Assembly (NCBI RefSeq): GCF_016127315.1
Contig: NZ_CP065997.1
Coordinates: 1,488,001-1,552,000 of the forward strand
DNA length: 64,000 bases
DNA from: Achromobacter deleyi
GTDB lineage: Bacteria; Pseudomonadota; Gammaproteobacteria; Burkholderiales; Burkholderiaceae_B
Direction: 5' to 3'
A program made the position numbers and the translations under genes. Of the stretch, positions 50,852 to 60,041 are shown piece after piece; position 1 is the stretch's first letter, and the number at the start of each line of letters is the position of its first letter. A model generated the notes under the pieces. The model made no database searches. It saw nothing but the letters and a program-made list of their open reading frames with translations, and was not told the DNA's origin.

Positions 50852-51504
50852 TCGAGTTCACAACCTGGGACATTGTCCGCAACCTGCTGCTGGCCGCGCG
50901 CTGGACGATCGTGCTGTCGCTGGTGGCCTTTGTCGGCGGCGCGCTGATGGGCACGCTGGCGCTGATGATGCGGACTTCGCGCGTGACCGTGATGCGGCGC
51001 GTGAGCTGGGCCTATATCGAGCTGTTCCAGGGCACGCCGCTGCTGATGCAACTGTTCCTGGCGTTCTTCGGGCTGTCGCTGATCGGCGTGGAGGTGCCGC
51101 CATGGCTGGCCGCGGGCGCGGCGCTGACGCTGTGGTCGGGCGCGTTCCTGGCCGAGATCTGGCGCGGCTGCGTGGAAGCGATTCCGAAAGGCCAGTGGGA
51201 GGCCTCGGCCAGCCTGGCGCTGGGCTACGTGCAGCAGATGCGCCACGTGGTGCTGCCGCAGGCGCTGCGCATCGCGGTGGCGCCAACCGTTGGCTTCGCG
51301 GTGCAGATCGTCAAGAGCACGGCGCTGACCTCCATCATCGGTTTCACCGAGCTGTCCAAGGCCAGCACGGTGATCACCAACGCCACCTTCAGCCCCTTCA
51401 CCGTCTATGCCTGCGCCGCGCTGATCTATTTCGCGCTGTGCTGGCCCCTGTCGCGCCTCAGCCTCCGGCTGGAAAGGAAGTTGCATGCCCCTCATCGCCC
51501 TTGA
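50848..51504 (+). CDS. Amino-acid ABC transporter permease, second subunit
   Basis: 218 residues from ATG 50848, overlapping the upstream stop by 4 bases. Motifs: YIELFQGTPLLMQLFLAFFGL and the docking loop CVEAIPKGQWEASASLALGYVQQMRHVVLPQAL. It should pair with the preceding permease as a heterodimer. Its 3' end overlaps the ATPase gene by 20 bases. Confidence 0.94.
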   Translation: MIEFTTWDIVRNLLLAARWTIVLSLVAFVGGALMGTLALMMRTSRVTVMRRVSWAYIELFQGTPLLMQLFLAFFGLSLIGVEVPPWLAAGAALTLWSGAFLAEIWRGCVEAIPKGQWEASASLALGYVQQMRHVVLPQALRIAVAPTVGFAVQIVKSTALTSIIGFTELSKASTVITNATFSPFTVYACAALIYFALCWPLSRLSLRLERKLHAPHRP

Positions 51505-52222
51505 AGACGTCCGCAAGAAGTTCGGCGACAACGAAGTCCTGAAAGGGGTGACGCTGCGCGTCGAGCCTGGCGAGGTGATCGCCATCATCGGCAAGAGCGG
51601 CTCCGGCAAGAGCACGCTGCTGCGCTGCGTGAACGGACTGGAGCAGATCGACGGCGGCGCCATCATGGTGGCCGACGCGCAGCTGGGCGACGACGAGTTG
51701 CGGCTGCGCGCGCTGCGGCTGAAGGTGGGCATGATCTTCCAGCAGTTCAACCTGTTCCCGCACCTCACGGTGGGGCGCAACGTGATGCTGTCGCCGATGG
51801 TGGCCAAGCGCATGCCGCAGGACGAGGCGGCGGCGCTGGCGCGGGCGATGCTGACGCGGGTGGGGCTGGAACACAAGTTCGACGCCTGGCCCGATGAATT
51901 GTCGGGCGGCCAGCAGCAGCGCGTGGCGATCGCCCGCGCGCTGGCGATGCAGCCGCTGGCGCTGCTGTGCGACGAGATCACGTCGGCGCTGGACCCGGAG
52001 CTGGTCAACGAAGTGCTGGCGGTGGTGCGCGAGCTGGCCGCCGACGGCATGACGCTGCTGATGGTGACGCACGAGATGCGCTTTGCGCGCGAGGTGTGCG
52101 ACCGGGTGGTGTTCATGCACCAGGGCCGCGTGCATGAGATCGGGCCGCCCGAGGAACTGTTTACGGCGCCGGCGACGCCGGAGCTGCGGCAGTTCCTGGG
52201 GATGACGGATCTGGCCGGATAG
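51485..52222 (+). CDS. Amino-acid ABC transporter ATP-binding protein
   Basis: 245 residues. Walker A GKSGSGKS (residues about 36-43), Q-loop MIFQQFNLFPHLT, signature LSGGQQQRVAIARAL, Walker B LALLCDEITSALDPE, H-loop VTHEM. GlnQ/HisP family. The start ATG 51485 is inside the previous gene. It powers the permease pair of this operon. Confidence 0.95.
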   Translation: MPLIALEDVRKKFGDNEVLKGVTLRVEPGEVIAIIGKSGSGKSTLLRCVNGLEQIDGGAIMVADAQLGDDELRLRALRLKVGMIFQQFNLFPHLTVGRNVMLSPMVAKRMPQDEAAALARAMLTRVGLEHKFDAWPDELSGGQQQRVAIARALAMQPLALLCDEITSALDPELVNEVLAVVRELAADGMTLLMVTHEMRFAREVCDRVVFMHQGRVHEIGPPEELFTAPATPELRQFLGMTDLAG

Positions 52223-52335
52223 GGCGCGTGGATCCTGGCGTGCCAGGATCCGGATCGTCGCGGCCGCTGGCCGTCACGACGGCATTGAGGCGGGCGCGCA
52301 GTGCCTGGCGGCGGCGATGGCCCGCCCACCGATGG

Positions 52336-53727
52336 TCAAGCGGCTGGCAGTCGGCCCAACAATGCGTCGAAGCGACCCAGGCGTACATGACGCAGCTGTC
52401 CGCCGACCACCAAGTCGCCATCCGGCAACATCAAGGCGCGCTGGATGCCGCTATCCAGATCGAGCGCGCCGTGGCGGATGCGCAGGACCTGACCGGAACC
52501 GGGATGCCACAACTGGCCCAGGTCCAGGCTGCGATGGGGCGCATGCCAATGGCCCAGCAGCAGCCAGCCCCGCGGCAGGGACTGCAGGGTCATGCCGCCG
52601 GCGGGCATCTGTTGGGGCTCATGGCGGTTGACGACGAGCGCGTCCAGGTCCGCGTGGCAAAGCGCATCGTCTTCAAGCCAGGCAATGGCGCCGTTGCCGC
52701 AGGCGACGGGATGCGAGACATCCCCCGACGTCGCCTCGGGATGGCGCAATGCCAGGGGATGCAACTGGCCGTCGCGCCACAGCAGAAGCTGGCCACGGCA
52801 CAGCACGCAGGCGCGGCCGTCGGGCAGCGGGATCACCGCCGAGCGGTCGCTGACGGGACGGCGTTGCGGCGGCGCGGTGTGCAGCAACACCGGTTCCATG
52901 ATGGCTGGGTCATCGCGCGTGGCAAAGCCCCGGTACGCGAAGACCATGCCGCGATCCACCAGCAGCAGGTCATCGCCCGCGAACCCCAGGCTGAATTCGG
53001 GCGTGCGGCGCTGCGCCTGCGCCGCGCGCGGCGGTAGCGCCAGGCCGGGACGACTGGACGGCGCGGCCTCGACCCCGGACGCGCGCAGCAGATGCGCATA
53101 CGGCGTGCTGGCGATGCCGTCTGGGCCTTGCTCGATCCAGGCGTGGACGCCGTTCGCGGCGACGGCCGACGCCAGCAGGCCGCGATGCGGCTGGAACTTG
53201 CCGGCGACTTCGCGCAAGGCCGGCCAGCCGCGCAGGTCCGCCAGTTCCGGCATTGCCGTGTCGCGGTTGGCCGCGCAAGCCCAGCCCGATGCCAGCGGCA
53301 AGCATTGCGCCATGTCCAGATAATCGCCAGGCTGCGCCAGCGGGCCGGAAGCGGGACGCGGCAAGGCCGCCGGGGCGCCTTGCGGGGCGCCGTCCTGCCG
53401 ATGCCGCGTCCCCTGTCGGCCATGAGCCGCGATCTGCGCGAGCGTGTCGCTGGCGTCGGCCTGGGGCACGATCAGCAGATGGATGCCATCGTCGTCTTCG
53501 TCCTGCCCGATCAGCGCCAACCCCAGCGCTTCCAGTTCCTGGCCCAACAGCGGCAGGAAGTCGTCGGCGCGGTCATCACGCAACGCCGCGCGCAGTGCAT
53601 CGAGCCGCGCGGCGGCCAGCGCCGGGTAGCGCGCCGCATGGGCCTGCCGCAACGCGTCCAGCAACTCCGGCAGCGGCGTTTTCCAATCGAAGGACAACGG
53701 CTCCATCGCGATCGGCGCGGCGGCCAT
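52336..53727 (-). CDS. Protein of unknown function co-transcribed with the DSD1 enzyme
   Basis: 463 residues from ATG 53727, which shares one base with the stop of the PLP-enzyme gene (TGATG). No signal peptide or membrane helix. The N-terminal ~120 residues are helical and then strand-like (ALGLALIGQDEDDDGIHLLIVP). The rest has repeating short blocks (DDLLLVDRGMVFAYRG, GRACVLCRGQLLLWRDG, GDLVVGGQLRHVRLG) suggestive of a beta-propeller. I do not recognise a family. Confidence 0.7.
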   Translation of the reverse strand: MAAAPIAMEPLSFDWKTPLPELLDALRQAHAARYPALAAARLDALRAALRDDRADDFLPLLGQELEALGLALIGQDEDDDGIHLLIVPQADASDTLAQIAAHGRQGTRHRQDGAPQGAPAALPRPASGPLAQPGDYLDMAQCLPLASGWACAANRDTAMPELADLRGWPALREVAGKFQPHRGLLASAVAANGVHAWIEQGPDGIASTPYAHLLRASGVEAAPSSRPGLALPPRAAQAQRRTPEFSLGFAGDDLLLVDRGMVFAYRGFATRDDPAIMEPVLLHTAPPQRRPVSDRSAVIPLPDGRACVLCRGQLLLWRDGQLHPLALRHPEATSGDVSHPVACGNGAIAWLEDDALCHADLDALVVNRHEPQQMPAGGMTLQSLPRGWLLLGHWHAPHRSLDLGQLWHPGSGQVLRIRHGALDLDSGIQRALMLPDGDLVVGGQLRHVRLGRFDALLGRLPAA

Positions 53728-54866
53728 CAGCGTGAAAACCCGCGCGCCGAGATTTCCCAGATGTCCCGCACGATGCCGTCGCGATACACCACCAGCCCGT
53801 CGTGCAGGTTGAAGGTGGGGTCGACGTGCGACGGCACCAGCAGCAGCGTGTCGCCCAGCGCGGGCGCCTGCGCGCCGGCCGCCACGCGCACCACGCCGTG
53901 TTCGTCGTTGATGGCGGCGTATTGCAGGCCTTGCGCGCCGTGGATCGCGGGCGGGCCGCATTCGGCGGTGGTGGACTTCAGGCCGGCGTCGAGGATGACG
54001 CGGTCCGGCGCCGGCGTGCTCATCACGGTCGACAGCACGAACAGGCTGTTCTGGAAGGCCAGCGCGCCGTCCCATTCGTTGGCGCCGTAGTCGCCGTCCA
54101 TGAAGGCGTAGGAGCCGGCCTGCAGTTCGGTGAAGACGCCGCTGGCGGCGTCGAATTCGACGCTGCCGGTGCCGCCGCCGGTGATGACGTCGCAGGCGAT
54201 GCCGCTTTCGCGCAGCAGCAGCTGGTAGGACGCGGCGATGCGCGCGGCCTGGCGGCAGACGGCGGCGCGTTCCTCGCGGGTTCGGAAGTGCTGTACCGAG
54301 CCGTGGTACGCCTGCAGCCCGACGAAGGTCACGCCGGGCAGGGCGCGCGCCTGCTGCGCCAGCGCCAGCACGGTGGCGTCATCGGACACGCCGCAGCGGC
54401 CCTGGCCCACGTCCACCTCGACCAGCACGTCGATCTCGGCGCCAGCCGCGGCCATGGCCTGCGAGATCTGCGCCAGGTTGGCGGCGTTGTCGACGCAGAC
54501 GCTGAGCTTGGCGGCGCGCGCCAGCTGGCCCAAGAGGCGCAGCTTGGCCGGGCCGACCACTTCGTTGCTGATGTGGATGTCGGTGATGCCGGCGGCCACG
54601 AAGGGCACGGCCTCGCTGACCTTCTGGCAACAGATGCCGCGCGCGCCCAGCGCCAGCTGGCGGCGCGCGATCTCGGGACATTTGTGGGCCTTGGCGTGGG
54701 GCCGCAGCGCGACCTCGTGGCGGTCGGCCCAGGCCTGCATGGTGCGCAGGTTGGCCTCGAACGCGGCCAGGTCCAGCACCAGGCTGGGCGTGTCGACGCT
54801 GGCCAGGGGATCGCCGGCCTGCGCGGGCGGGGGCAGCGCAATGCCGCGTATGACTTCCTGGGACAT
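53727..54866 (-). CDS. DSD1-family PLP enzyme (D-threonine aldolase / D-serine dehydratase-like)
   Basis: 379 residues from ATG 54866 (GGAG seven bases upstream). Fold-type III (alanine-racemase-like) N-terminal barrel: VDTPSLVLDLAAFEANL, and LRPHAKAHKCPEIARRQLALGARG with the Schiff-base Lys in HAKAHK. It then has the phosphate loop TGGGTGSVEFD and a C-terminal zinc-site motif PSHVDPTFNLHDGL. The His/Cys metal ligands are as in D-threonine aldolases and 3-hydroxy-aspartate (de)hydratases. It acts on a D-beta-hydroxy amino acid in the cytoplasm. It is divergent from the TAXI TRAP transporter, whose cargo could be related (inference). Confidence 0.88.
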   Translation of the reverse strand: MSQEVIRGIALPPPAQAGDPLASVDTPSLVLDLAAFEANLRTMQAWADRHEVALRPHAKAHKCPEIARRQLALGARGICCQKVSEAVPFVAAGITDIHISNEVVGPAKLRLLGQLARAAKLSVCVDNAANLAQISQAMAAAGAEIDVLVEVDVGQGRCGVSDDATVLALAQQARALPGVTFVGLQAYHGSVQHFRTREERAAVCRQAARIAASYQLLLRESGIACDVITGGGTGSVEFDAASGVFTELQAGSYAFMDGDYGANEWDGALAFQNSLFVLSTVMSTPAPDRVILDAGLKSTTAECGPPAIHGAQGLQYAAINDEHGVVRVAAGAQAPALGDTLLLVPSHVDPTFNLHDGLVVYRDGIVRDIWEISARGFSR

Positions 54867-55094
54867 CTGGAGACTCCGTTGTCTGCACTGCGAGGAAAGC
54901 GGCGACCCCCTGGTAAACCATAGCCCTGCAAGCATTGGCGCGGGGGTGCGGCCATGCCAGAATTTCACCACAAATAAAGCCCCGCGCCATGCGCCCGCAC
55001 AACGGGCCGATCCGATACCGAGCGGGAGCCGAGGCCGCGAAACGGCCCAGCAGCGTCAAAGCATGCCCCTTATCTATTCCCTGGAGAAGCCCGC

Positions 55095-56054
55095 ATGAAA
55101 ACGAGAAGCTGGATCACCACCCTGGCAATGGCGTTGTCCCTGGCGGCCGCGGCCGGTACGGCGCAGGCGCAGCAGTTCTTCCGCATCGGCACCGGCGGCA
55201 CCGCCGGCACCTACTACCCCGTCGGCGGCATCATCGGCAACGCCGTGTCGCAGCCTGGCAAGCTGATCGCCACCGCGGTCGCGTCCAATGGCTCGGTCGC
55301 CAACATCAACGGCATCATGGGCGGTTCGTTCGAGGCCGGTTTCACGCAATCGGACGTGGCGTTCTGGGCCTACAGCGGCACCGGCACGTTCGAAGGCAAG
55401 CCCAAGGCGCAGGACCTGCGGCTGATTTCCACGCTGTATCCGGAAAGCATCCACCTGGTGACGCGCAAGGGCGCCGGCATCAAGGGCGTGGCCGACCTGA
55501 AGGGCAAGCGCGTGTCGATGGACGAGCCGGGCTCGGGCACGCTGGTCGACGTGCGCCTGATCCTGGGCGCCTACGGCATGACCGACAAGGACATCAAGGC
55601 CGAATACCTCAAGCCCAACCAGGCCGGCGACAAGCTCAAGGACGGCGGGCTGGACGCGTTCTTCTTCGTCGGCGGCGCCCCCGCCGGCGCCATCGCCGAG
55701 CTGGCCTCCACCGGCAATATCGAGCTGGTGCCGCTGGTCGGCCCGGAAATCGACGCGCTGCGCGCCAAGCAGGAGTTCTTCACGCCCGACGTGATCGCCG
55801 CCAACACCTACCAGAACCTGCCCGAGGTCAAGACCATCTCGGTCAACGCGCAGATGGTGACATCCGCCAAGATCCCCGAGCAGACGGTGTATGAGGTGAC
55901 CAAGGCGCTGTACAGCGACGCCACCCGCAAGACGCTGGACGCGGGCCATGCCAAGGGCAAGCTCATCACCAAGGAAAACGCGGTCAAGGGCGCGGGCATT
56001 CCGTTCCATCCGGGCGCCGAGAAGTTCTACAAGGAAGTCGGCCTGCTGAAGTAG
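55095..56054 (+). CDS. TAXI-family TRAP transporter substrate-binding protein
   Basis: 319 residues with a signal peptide (residues 1-26, ends AQA). The TAXI signature is FFRIGTGGTAGTYYPVGGIIGNAVS, followed by VASNGSVANINGIMGGSFEAGFTQSD. TAXI proteins deliver ligands such as glutamate or other carboxylates to fused TRAP permeases; the gene for one follows. Confidence 0.94.
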   Translation: MKTRSWITTLAMALSLAAAAGTAQAQQFFRIGTGGTAGTYYPVGGIIGNAVSQPGKLIATAVASNGSVANINGIMGGSFEAGFTQSDVAFWAYSGTGTFEGKPKAQDLRLISTLYPESIHLVTRKGAGIKGVADLKGKRVSMDEPGSGTLVDVRLILGAYGMTDKDIKAEYLKPNQAGDKLKDGGLDAFFFVGGAPAGAIAELASTGNIELVPLVGPEIDALRAKQEFFTPDVIAANTYQNLPEVKTISVNAQMVTSAKIPEQTVYEVTKALYSDATRKTLDAGHAKGKLITKENAVKGAGIPFHPGAEKFYKEVGLLK

Positions 56055-56187
56055 GCCCGCCGCCGCGGACCCGCTGACGTCGGCCTGCCGCGCCGGCGTC
56101 GGTCCGCACGCATCCGCGCGCGCCGTCGCGTGGCAGGGGCAGGGCCGTCCGGCCCTGCCCGCCGTGTTCTTCCCGAGATTCCTGGCC

Positions 56188-58212
56188 ATGGAAATTGACC
56201 CCCAGAAGACCCAGCAGCTGGCGGAAAAGTACGATTCCGAAATCCGCTTCCGCCCGCTGCACAAGACCGCCACGTGGCTCGTCTCCGGCCTGCTCGTCGC
56301 GCTGTCGCTGTTCCACTACTACACCGCCGGCTTCGGCCTGTTGCGCGAGGCCACGCATCGCGGCGTGCACCTGGCGTTCGTGCTGAGCCTGATCTTCCTG
56401 GTGTTCGGCTTTTCCAAGTCGCACTATCAGCGCGAGCCGAAATCCACCTGGTATGCGCCGGGCGGCGTGCCGCTGTACGACTGGATCATCGCCATCGCGC
56501 TGGCGCTGTCGGTGCTGTACATCCCCTACATCTTCGAGGACCTGGCGTTCCGCGTCGGCAATCCGATGCCGATGGATGTCTTCATGGGCTCGATCCTGCT
56601 GATCGGGCTGCTGGAGGCGACGCGCCGCGCCATGGGCTGGCCGCTGCCCATCATCGCGCTGGTGTTCATGGCCTATGCGATGTTCGGGCCGTATTTCCCC
56701 GGGCTGCTCAAGCACGCGGGCAACACCTGGCCGCAGATCGTCAACCACATGTACCTGACCAGCCAGGGCGTCTACGGCGTGGCGGTGGGGGTGGTGGCGA
56801 CCTACGTGTTCCACTTCGTGCTGTTCGGCGTGCTGGCCACGCGCATCGGCCTGGGCCAGCTGTTCCTGGACGTGGCCTCGACGGTCGCCGGGCGCTACGC
56901 CGGCGGGCCGGCCAAGGTGTCGGTGTTCGGCTCGGCCATGTTCGGCATGCTGTCGGGGTCGTCGGTGGCCAACGCCGTCACGGTCGGCTCGCTGACCATT
57001 CCGGCGATGATCCGCATCGGCTATCCGCGCCATTTCGCGGCGGGGGTGGAGGCGGCCAGCAGCACCGGCGGCCAGATCACGCCGCCGATCATGGGCGCGG
57101 CGGCGTTCCTGATGATCGAATTCCTGGGCATTCCGTACCAGCAGATCGCGATCGCCGGCATCTTCCCGGCCTTCCTGTATTTCTTCGGCATGTTCATGCA
57201 GGTGCACTTCGAGGCCAAGCGCGAGGGCCTGCGCGGGCTGACCGAGGCCGAGATGCCGAAGCTGAAGCAGTCGTTCAAGATGCGCTGGCCGACGCTGATC
57301 CCGCTGTTCCTGCTGATCGGCGTGCTGGCCAGCGGCCGCACCCCATACCTGGCGGCGTTCGCCGGCATCACCGGCTGCATCATCGTCGGCCTGCTCAATC
57401 CGTTCCAGCGGCTGCGCTGGCGCGATCTGTACGAGGCCTTCGAGACCGGCGCCAAGTACGCGCTGGCGGTGGGCGCGGCGGCCGGCACGGTGGGCATCGT
57501 GATCGGCGTGGTGACGCTGACGGGCGTGGGCTTCAAGATCTCGTACATCGTGATCGCGGCCTCGCAGGTGCTGGCCAGCGGCGCGGCGATGGTGCTGCCG
57601 GACAGCCTCGCCAACATGCAGTCGCTGACGCTGATCGCCGCGCTCATCATGACGGGCGTGGTGTGCATCCTGATGGGCTGCGGCGTGCCGACCACCGCCA
57701 ACTACCTGATCATGGTGGCGGTGGCCGCGCCGACGCTGGTGCAGCTGGGGGTGCAGCCGATCGCGGCGCACTTCTTCGTGTTCTATTTCGGCATCCTGGC
57801 CGACATCACGCCGCCGGTGGCGCTGGCGGCCTACGCGGCGGCGGGCATGGCGGGCAGCGATCCGTTCAAGACCGGCAACACCGCGTTCCGGCTGGGCATC
57901 ACCAAGCTGATCGTGCCGTTCGTGTTCGTGTTCTCGCCGTCGCTGCTGATCTCGGTGCAGGGCTTCACCTGGTACGACTTCTTCGTGACCCTGTTCGGCT
58001 GCATGGTGGGGCTGGTGCTGCTGTCGGCGGCGTTCTCGCGCTACATGCTGGTGGGGATGAAAAGCTGGGAACGCTGGCTGTGCACGGTGGGCGCGCTGCT
58101 GACCATCATCCCGGGCCTGGCCAGCGGGCTGGTCGGGCTGGCCATCTGCATCCCGGTGTTCATGCGCCAGGTCGCGCAGCTCAAGCTGGAATCGGCGCCG
58201 AAAACCGCCTGA
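56188..58212 (+). CDS. Fused TRAP transporter permease (4TM-12TM, DctQM type)
   Basis: 674 residues from ATG 56188; GTG 56164 is an in-frame alternative. The small 4-helix part comes first, then the large DctM-like part with FGSAMFGMLSGSSVANAVTVGSLTIP, ASSTGGQITPPIMGAAAFLM and ILADITPPVALAAYAAAGMAG, repeated motifs of the substrate pathway. Fused permeases typically work with TAXI binding proteins, as here. Driven by a sodium or proton gradient. It is followed by a strong terminator. Confidence 0.94.
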   Translation: MEIDPQKTQQLAEKYDSEIRFRPLHKTATWLVSGLLVALSLFHYYTAGFGLLREATHRGVHLAFVLSLIFLVFGFSKSHYQREPKSTWYAPGGVPLYDWIIAIALALSVLYIPYIFEDLAFRVGNPMPMDVFMGSILLIGLLEATRRAMGWPLPIIALVFMAYAMFGPYFPGLLKHAGNTWPQIVNHMYLTSQGVYGVAVGVVATYVFHFVLFGVLATRIGLGQLFLDVASTVAGRYAGGPAKVSVFGSAMFGMLSGSSVANAVTVGSLTIPAMIRIGYPRHFAAGVEAASSTGGQITPPIMGAAAFLMIEFLGIPYQQIAIAGIFPAFLYFFGMFMQVHFEAKREGLRGLTEAEMPKLKQSFKMRWPTLIPLFLLIGVLASGRTPYLAAFAGITGCIIVGLLNPFQRLRWRDLYEAFETGAKYALAVGAAAGTVGIVIGVVTLTGVGFKISYIVIAASQVLASGAAMVLPDSLANMQSLTLIAALIMTGVVCILMGCGVPTTANYLIMVAVAAPTLVQLGVQPIAAHFFVFYFGILADITPPVALAAYAAAGMAGSDPFKTGNTAFRLGITKLIVPFVFVFSPSLLISVQGFTWYDFFVTLFGCMVGLVLLSAAFSRYMLVGMKSWERWLCTVGALLTIIPGLASGLVGLAICIPVFMRQVAQLKLESAPKTA

Positions 58213-58229
58213 ACCGTAGGGGTATTAAA

Positions 58230-58258
58230 GAGGGGCGGACCGTAACGGCCCGCCCCTC
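58230..58258 (+). terminator. Intrinsic terminator of the TRAP operon
   Basis: GAGGGGCGG (58230-58238) pairs with CCGCCCCTC (58250-58258), and the loop carries a second small CCGT/ACGG stem. It lies 17 bases past the permease stop and before the smg promoter region. Confidence 0.7.
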
Positions 58259-58451
58259 GGAAATCGCGCAACCCCTTATTCTGTCAGGCATTGCGCGCGG
58301 TTTTCGTGACTGTCGCGAGGCCACGACGCCCTGCCACGCTCCCCCTTGTCGGCGGTTGCCCGGGCAAATAAATCAGCGTAAAGTAAAATTCATGTTTGCT
58401 GGTCTGCCGATATGCGGGCCGACTGTGCAAACAGGCTCAAGACTGCGCCAT

Positions 58452-58910
58452 ATGTTCGATATCCTGGTTTATCTGTACGAGAATTACTACACGCCGCAAG
58501 CCTGTCCTGCCGCCGATGTCCTGGCGAAACGGCTGGCCGCCGCCGGGTTCGAGCACGAAGACATCGACGATGCGTTAGGCTGGCTCTACGGGCTGGCCGA
58601 AACCACCGAGCGCTGTGTCGACCTGGCCCAGGCGCCCACCAGCGGCACCCGGATCTACACCGATAACGAATACCAGCAACTGGGTTCCGAATCCATCGGC
58701 TTCATCGCCTTCCTGGAATCGGCCGGCGTGCTGCCCGCGCCCTTGCGCGAGATCGTCATCGACCGGGGCCTGGCTTCGCCGGAATCGCCCGTGCCGCTCT
58801 CCAAGATCAAGATCATCGCCCTCATGGTTCTCTGGAGCCAGGAAGCCGAGATCGACAACCTGGTCCTGGAAGAGCTGCTCGACGAAGACGGCGTGCGCTT
58901 GCTGCACTGA
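58452..58910 (+). CDS. smg: Smg family protein (DUF494)
   Basis: 152 residues, the normal length. Starts MFDILVYLYENYY and ends LVLEELLDEDGVRLLH, both typical of Smg. Acidic, soluble, helical. The role is unsettled; in many proteobacteria smg lies next to dprA and topoisomerase genes. Here dprA is not present in the window, and topB lies 3.8 kb further on, with gluQ and a membrane-protein gene between. Confidence 0.95.
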   Translation: MFDILVYLYENYYTPQACPAADVLAKRLAAAGFEHEDIDDALGWLYGLAETTERCVDLAQAPTSGTRIYTDNEYQQLGSESIGFIAFLESAGVLPAPLREIVIDRGLASPESPVPLSKIKIIALMVLWSQEAEIDNLVLEELLDEDGVRLLH

Positions 58911-59026
58911 CGGCGCCGGCTCCGGCCGACGTCCGTTTCCCCGCGACCCGCGCGCATCGAGCGCGCGGCGCCGCTTCGCCGTAACCCCGTAGTTTCGCCA
59001 CGCCTCCCGTTTTGCCGCGCCCTCCC

Positions 59027-59908
59027 GTGACCTACACCGGCCGCTTCGCCCCCAGCCCCAGCGGCCCGTTGCACGCGGGTTCGCTCGTGGCCGCGCTGGC
59101 CAGCTGGCTGGACGCGCGCGCCAACGACGGCCGCTGGCTGCTGCGCATCGAGGACGTGGACACGCCGCGCACCGTGCCCGGCGCGGCCGAACACATCATG
59201 GGCCAACTCGAGGCCCTGGGGCTGCATTGGGACGGCGACGTCATGTGGCAATCGCGGCGCGGCGACGCCTACCGGGCGGCGTTCGACGCGCTGGCCGCGC
59301 GCGGGCTGGTCTACGGCTGCGGCTGCACCCGCCGCGAGATCGCCGACTCCGCGCTGCGCGGCCAGAGCGCGCCCGGCGCGGACGGCGAGCGCCCCTATCC
59401 CGGCACCTGCCGCCACGGCCTGCCGCCCGGCCGCGAGGCGCGCGCCTGGCGCGTCGTCATGCCGGCCGGCCTGGAGCGCTTCGACGACCGCTGGCTCGGA
59501 CCGCAGGAGCAGGACGTGGCGCAGGCGGTGGGAGACATCGCCGTCAAGCGCGCGGACGGCCTGTGGGCCTATCAACTGGCGGTGGTGGTGGACGACGGCG
59601 CGCAGGGCGTCACCGACGTGGTGCGCGGCGCCGACCTGCTCAGTTCGACCGCGCGCCAGCGCGTGCTGGGCCGGCTGCTGGACCTGCCGCCGGTGCGCTA
59701 CATGCACGTGCCGCTGATCCTGGACCCCGCCAGCGGCCTGAAACTGTCCAAGCAGAACAGCGCCCCCGCCCTCGACACGAATGCGCCCCTGGCGTCGCTA
59801 CAGGGCGCCTGGCGCGCCCTGGGTTTCGCGGCGCTGCCCGCCGCCGACACCGGCGCGTTCCTGCGCGAGGCGACGGCGCGCTGGGCGGCGCGCTTTCCGC
59901 TGCCCTGA
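59027..59908 (+). CDS. gluQ: Glutamyl-Q tRNA(Asp) synthetase
   Basis: 293 residues from GTG 59027 (TTG 59012 in frame is an alternative; no clear ribosome site decides). Class I synthetase core: [20 protein letters not shown] (HIGH-type motif), RIEDVDTPR, zinc site YGCGCTRRE with a later YPGTCRHG, and KLSKQN (KMSKS-type). It lacks an anticodon-binding domain. It attaches glutamate to queuosine in the wobble position of tRNA-Asp. Confidence 0.95.
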   Translation: MTYTGRFAPSPSGPLHAGSLVAALASWLDARANDGRWLLRIEDVDTPRTVPGAAEHIMGQLEALGLHWDGDVMWQSRRGDAYRAAFDALAARGLVYGCGCTRREIADSALRGQSAPGADGERPYPGTCRHGLPPGREARAWRVVMPAGLERFDDRWLGPQEQDVAQAVGDIAVKRADGLWAYQLAVVVDDGAQGVTDVVRGADLLSSTARQRVLGRLLDLPPVRYMHVPLILDPASGLKLSKQNSAPALDTNAPLASLQGAWRALGFAALPAADTGAFLREATARWAARFPLP

Positions 59909-60041
59909 GCCGGCAAGACCGGCAGGGACCGGCGGCCGTCACGGGCGGTGCAATCGCTCGTGCCGAGGCGCCCGTTCCGACGCATGGCCCACGGCCACCA
60001 GGCAACATCATGCCGGGTGGGGTGCCGCCGACCTGCGATCC

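Noticed and set aside
55074..56273. A 399-residue frame antisense to the TAXI binding protein
   Set aside because: The plus-strand gene has a signal peptide and the full TAXI signature; the antisense frame has only low-complexity Gly/Ala/Arg/His content.
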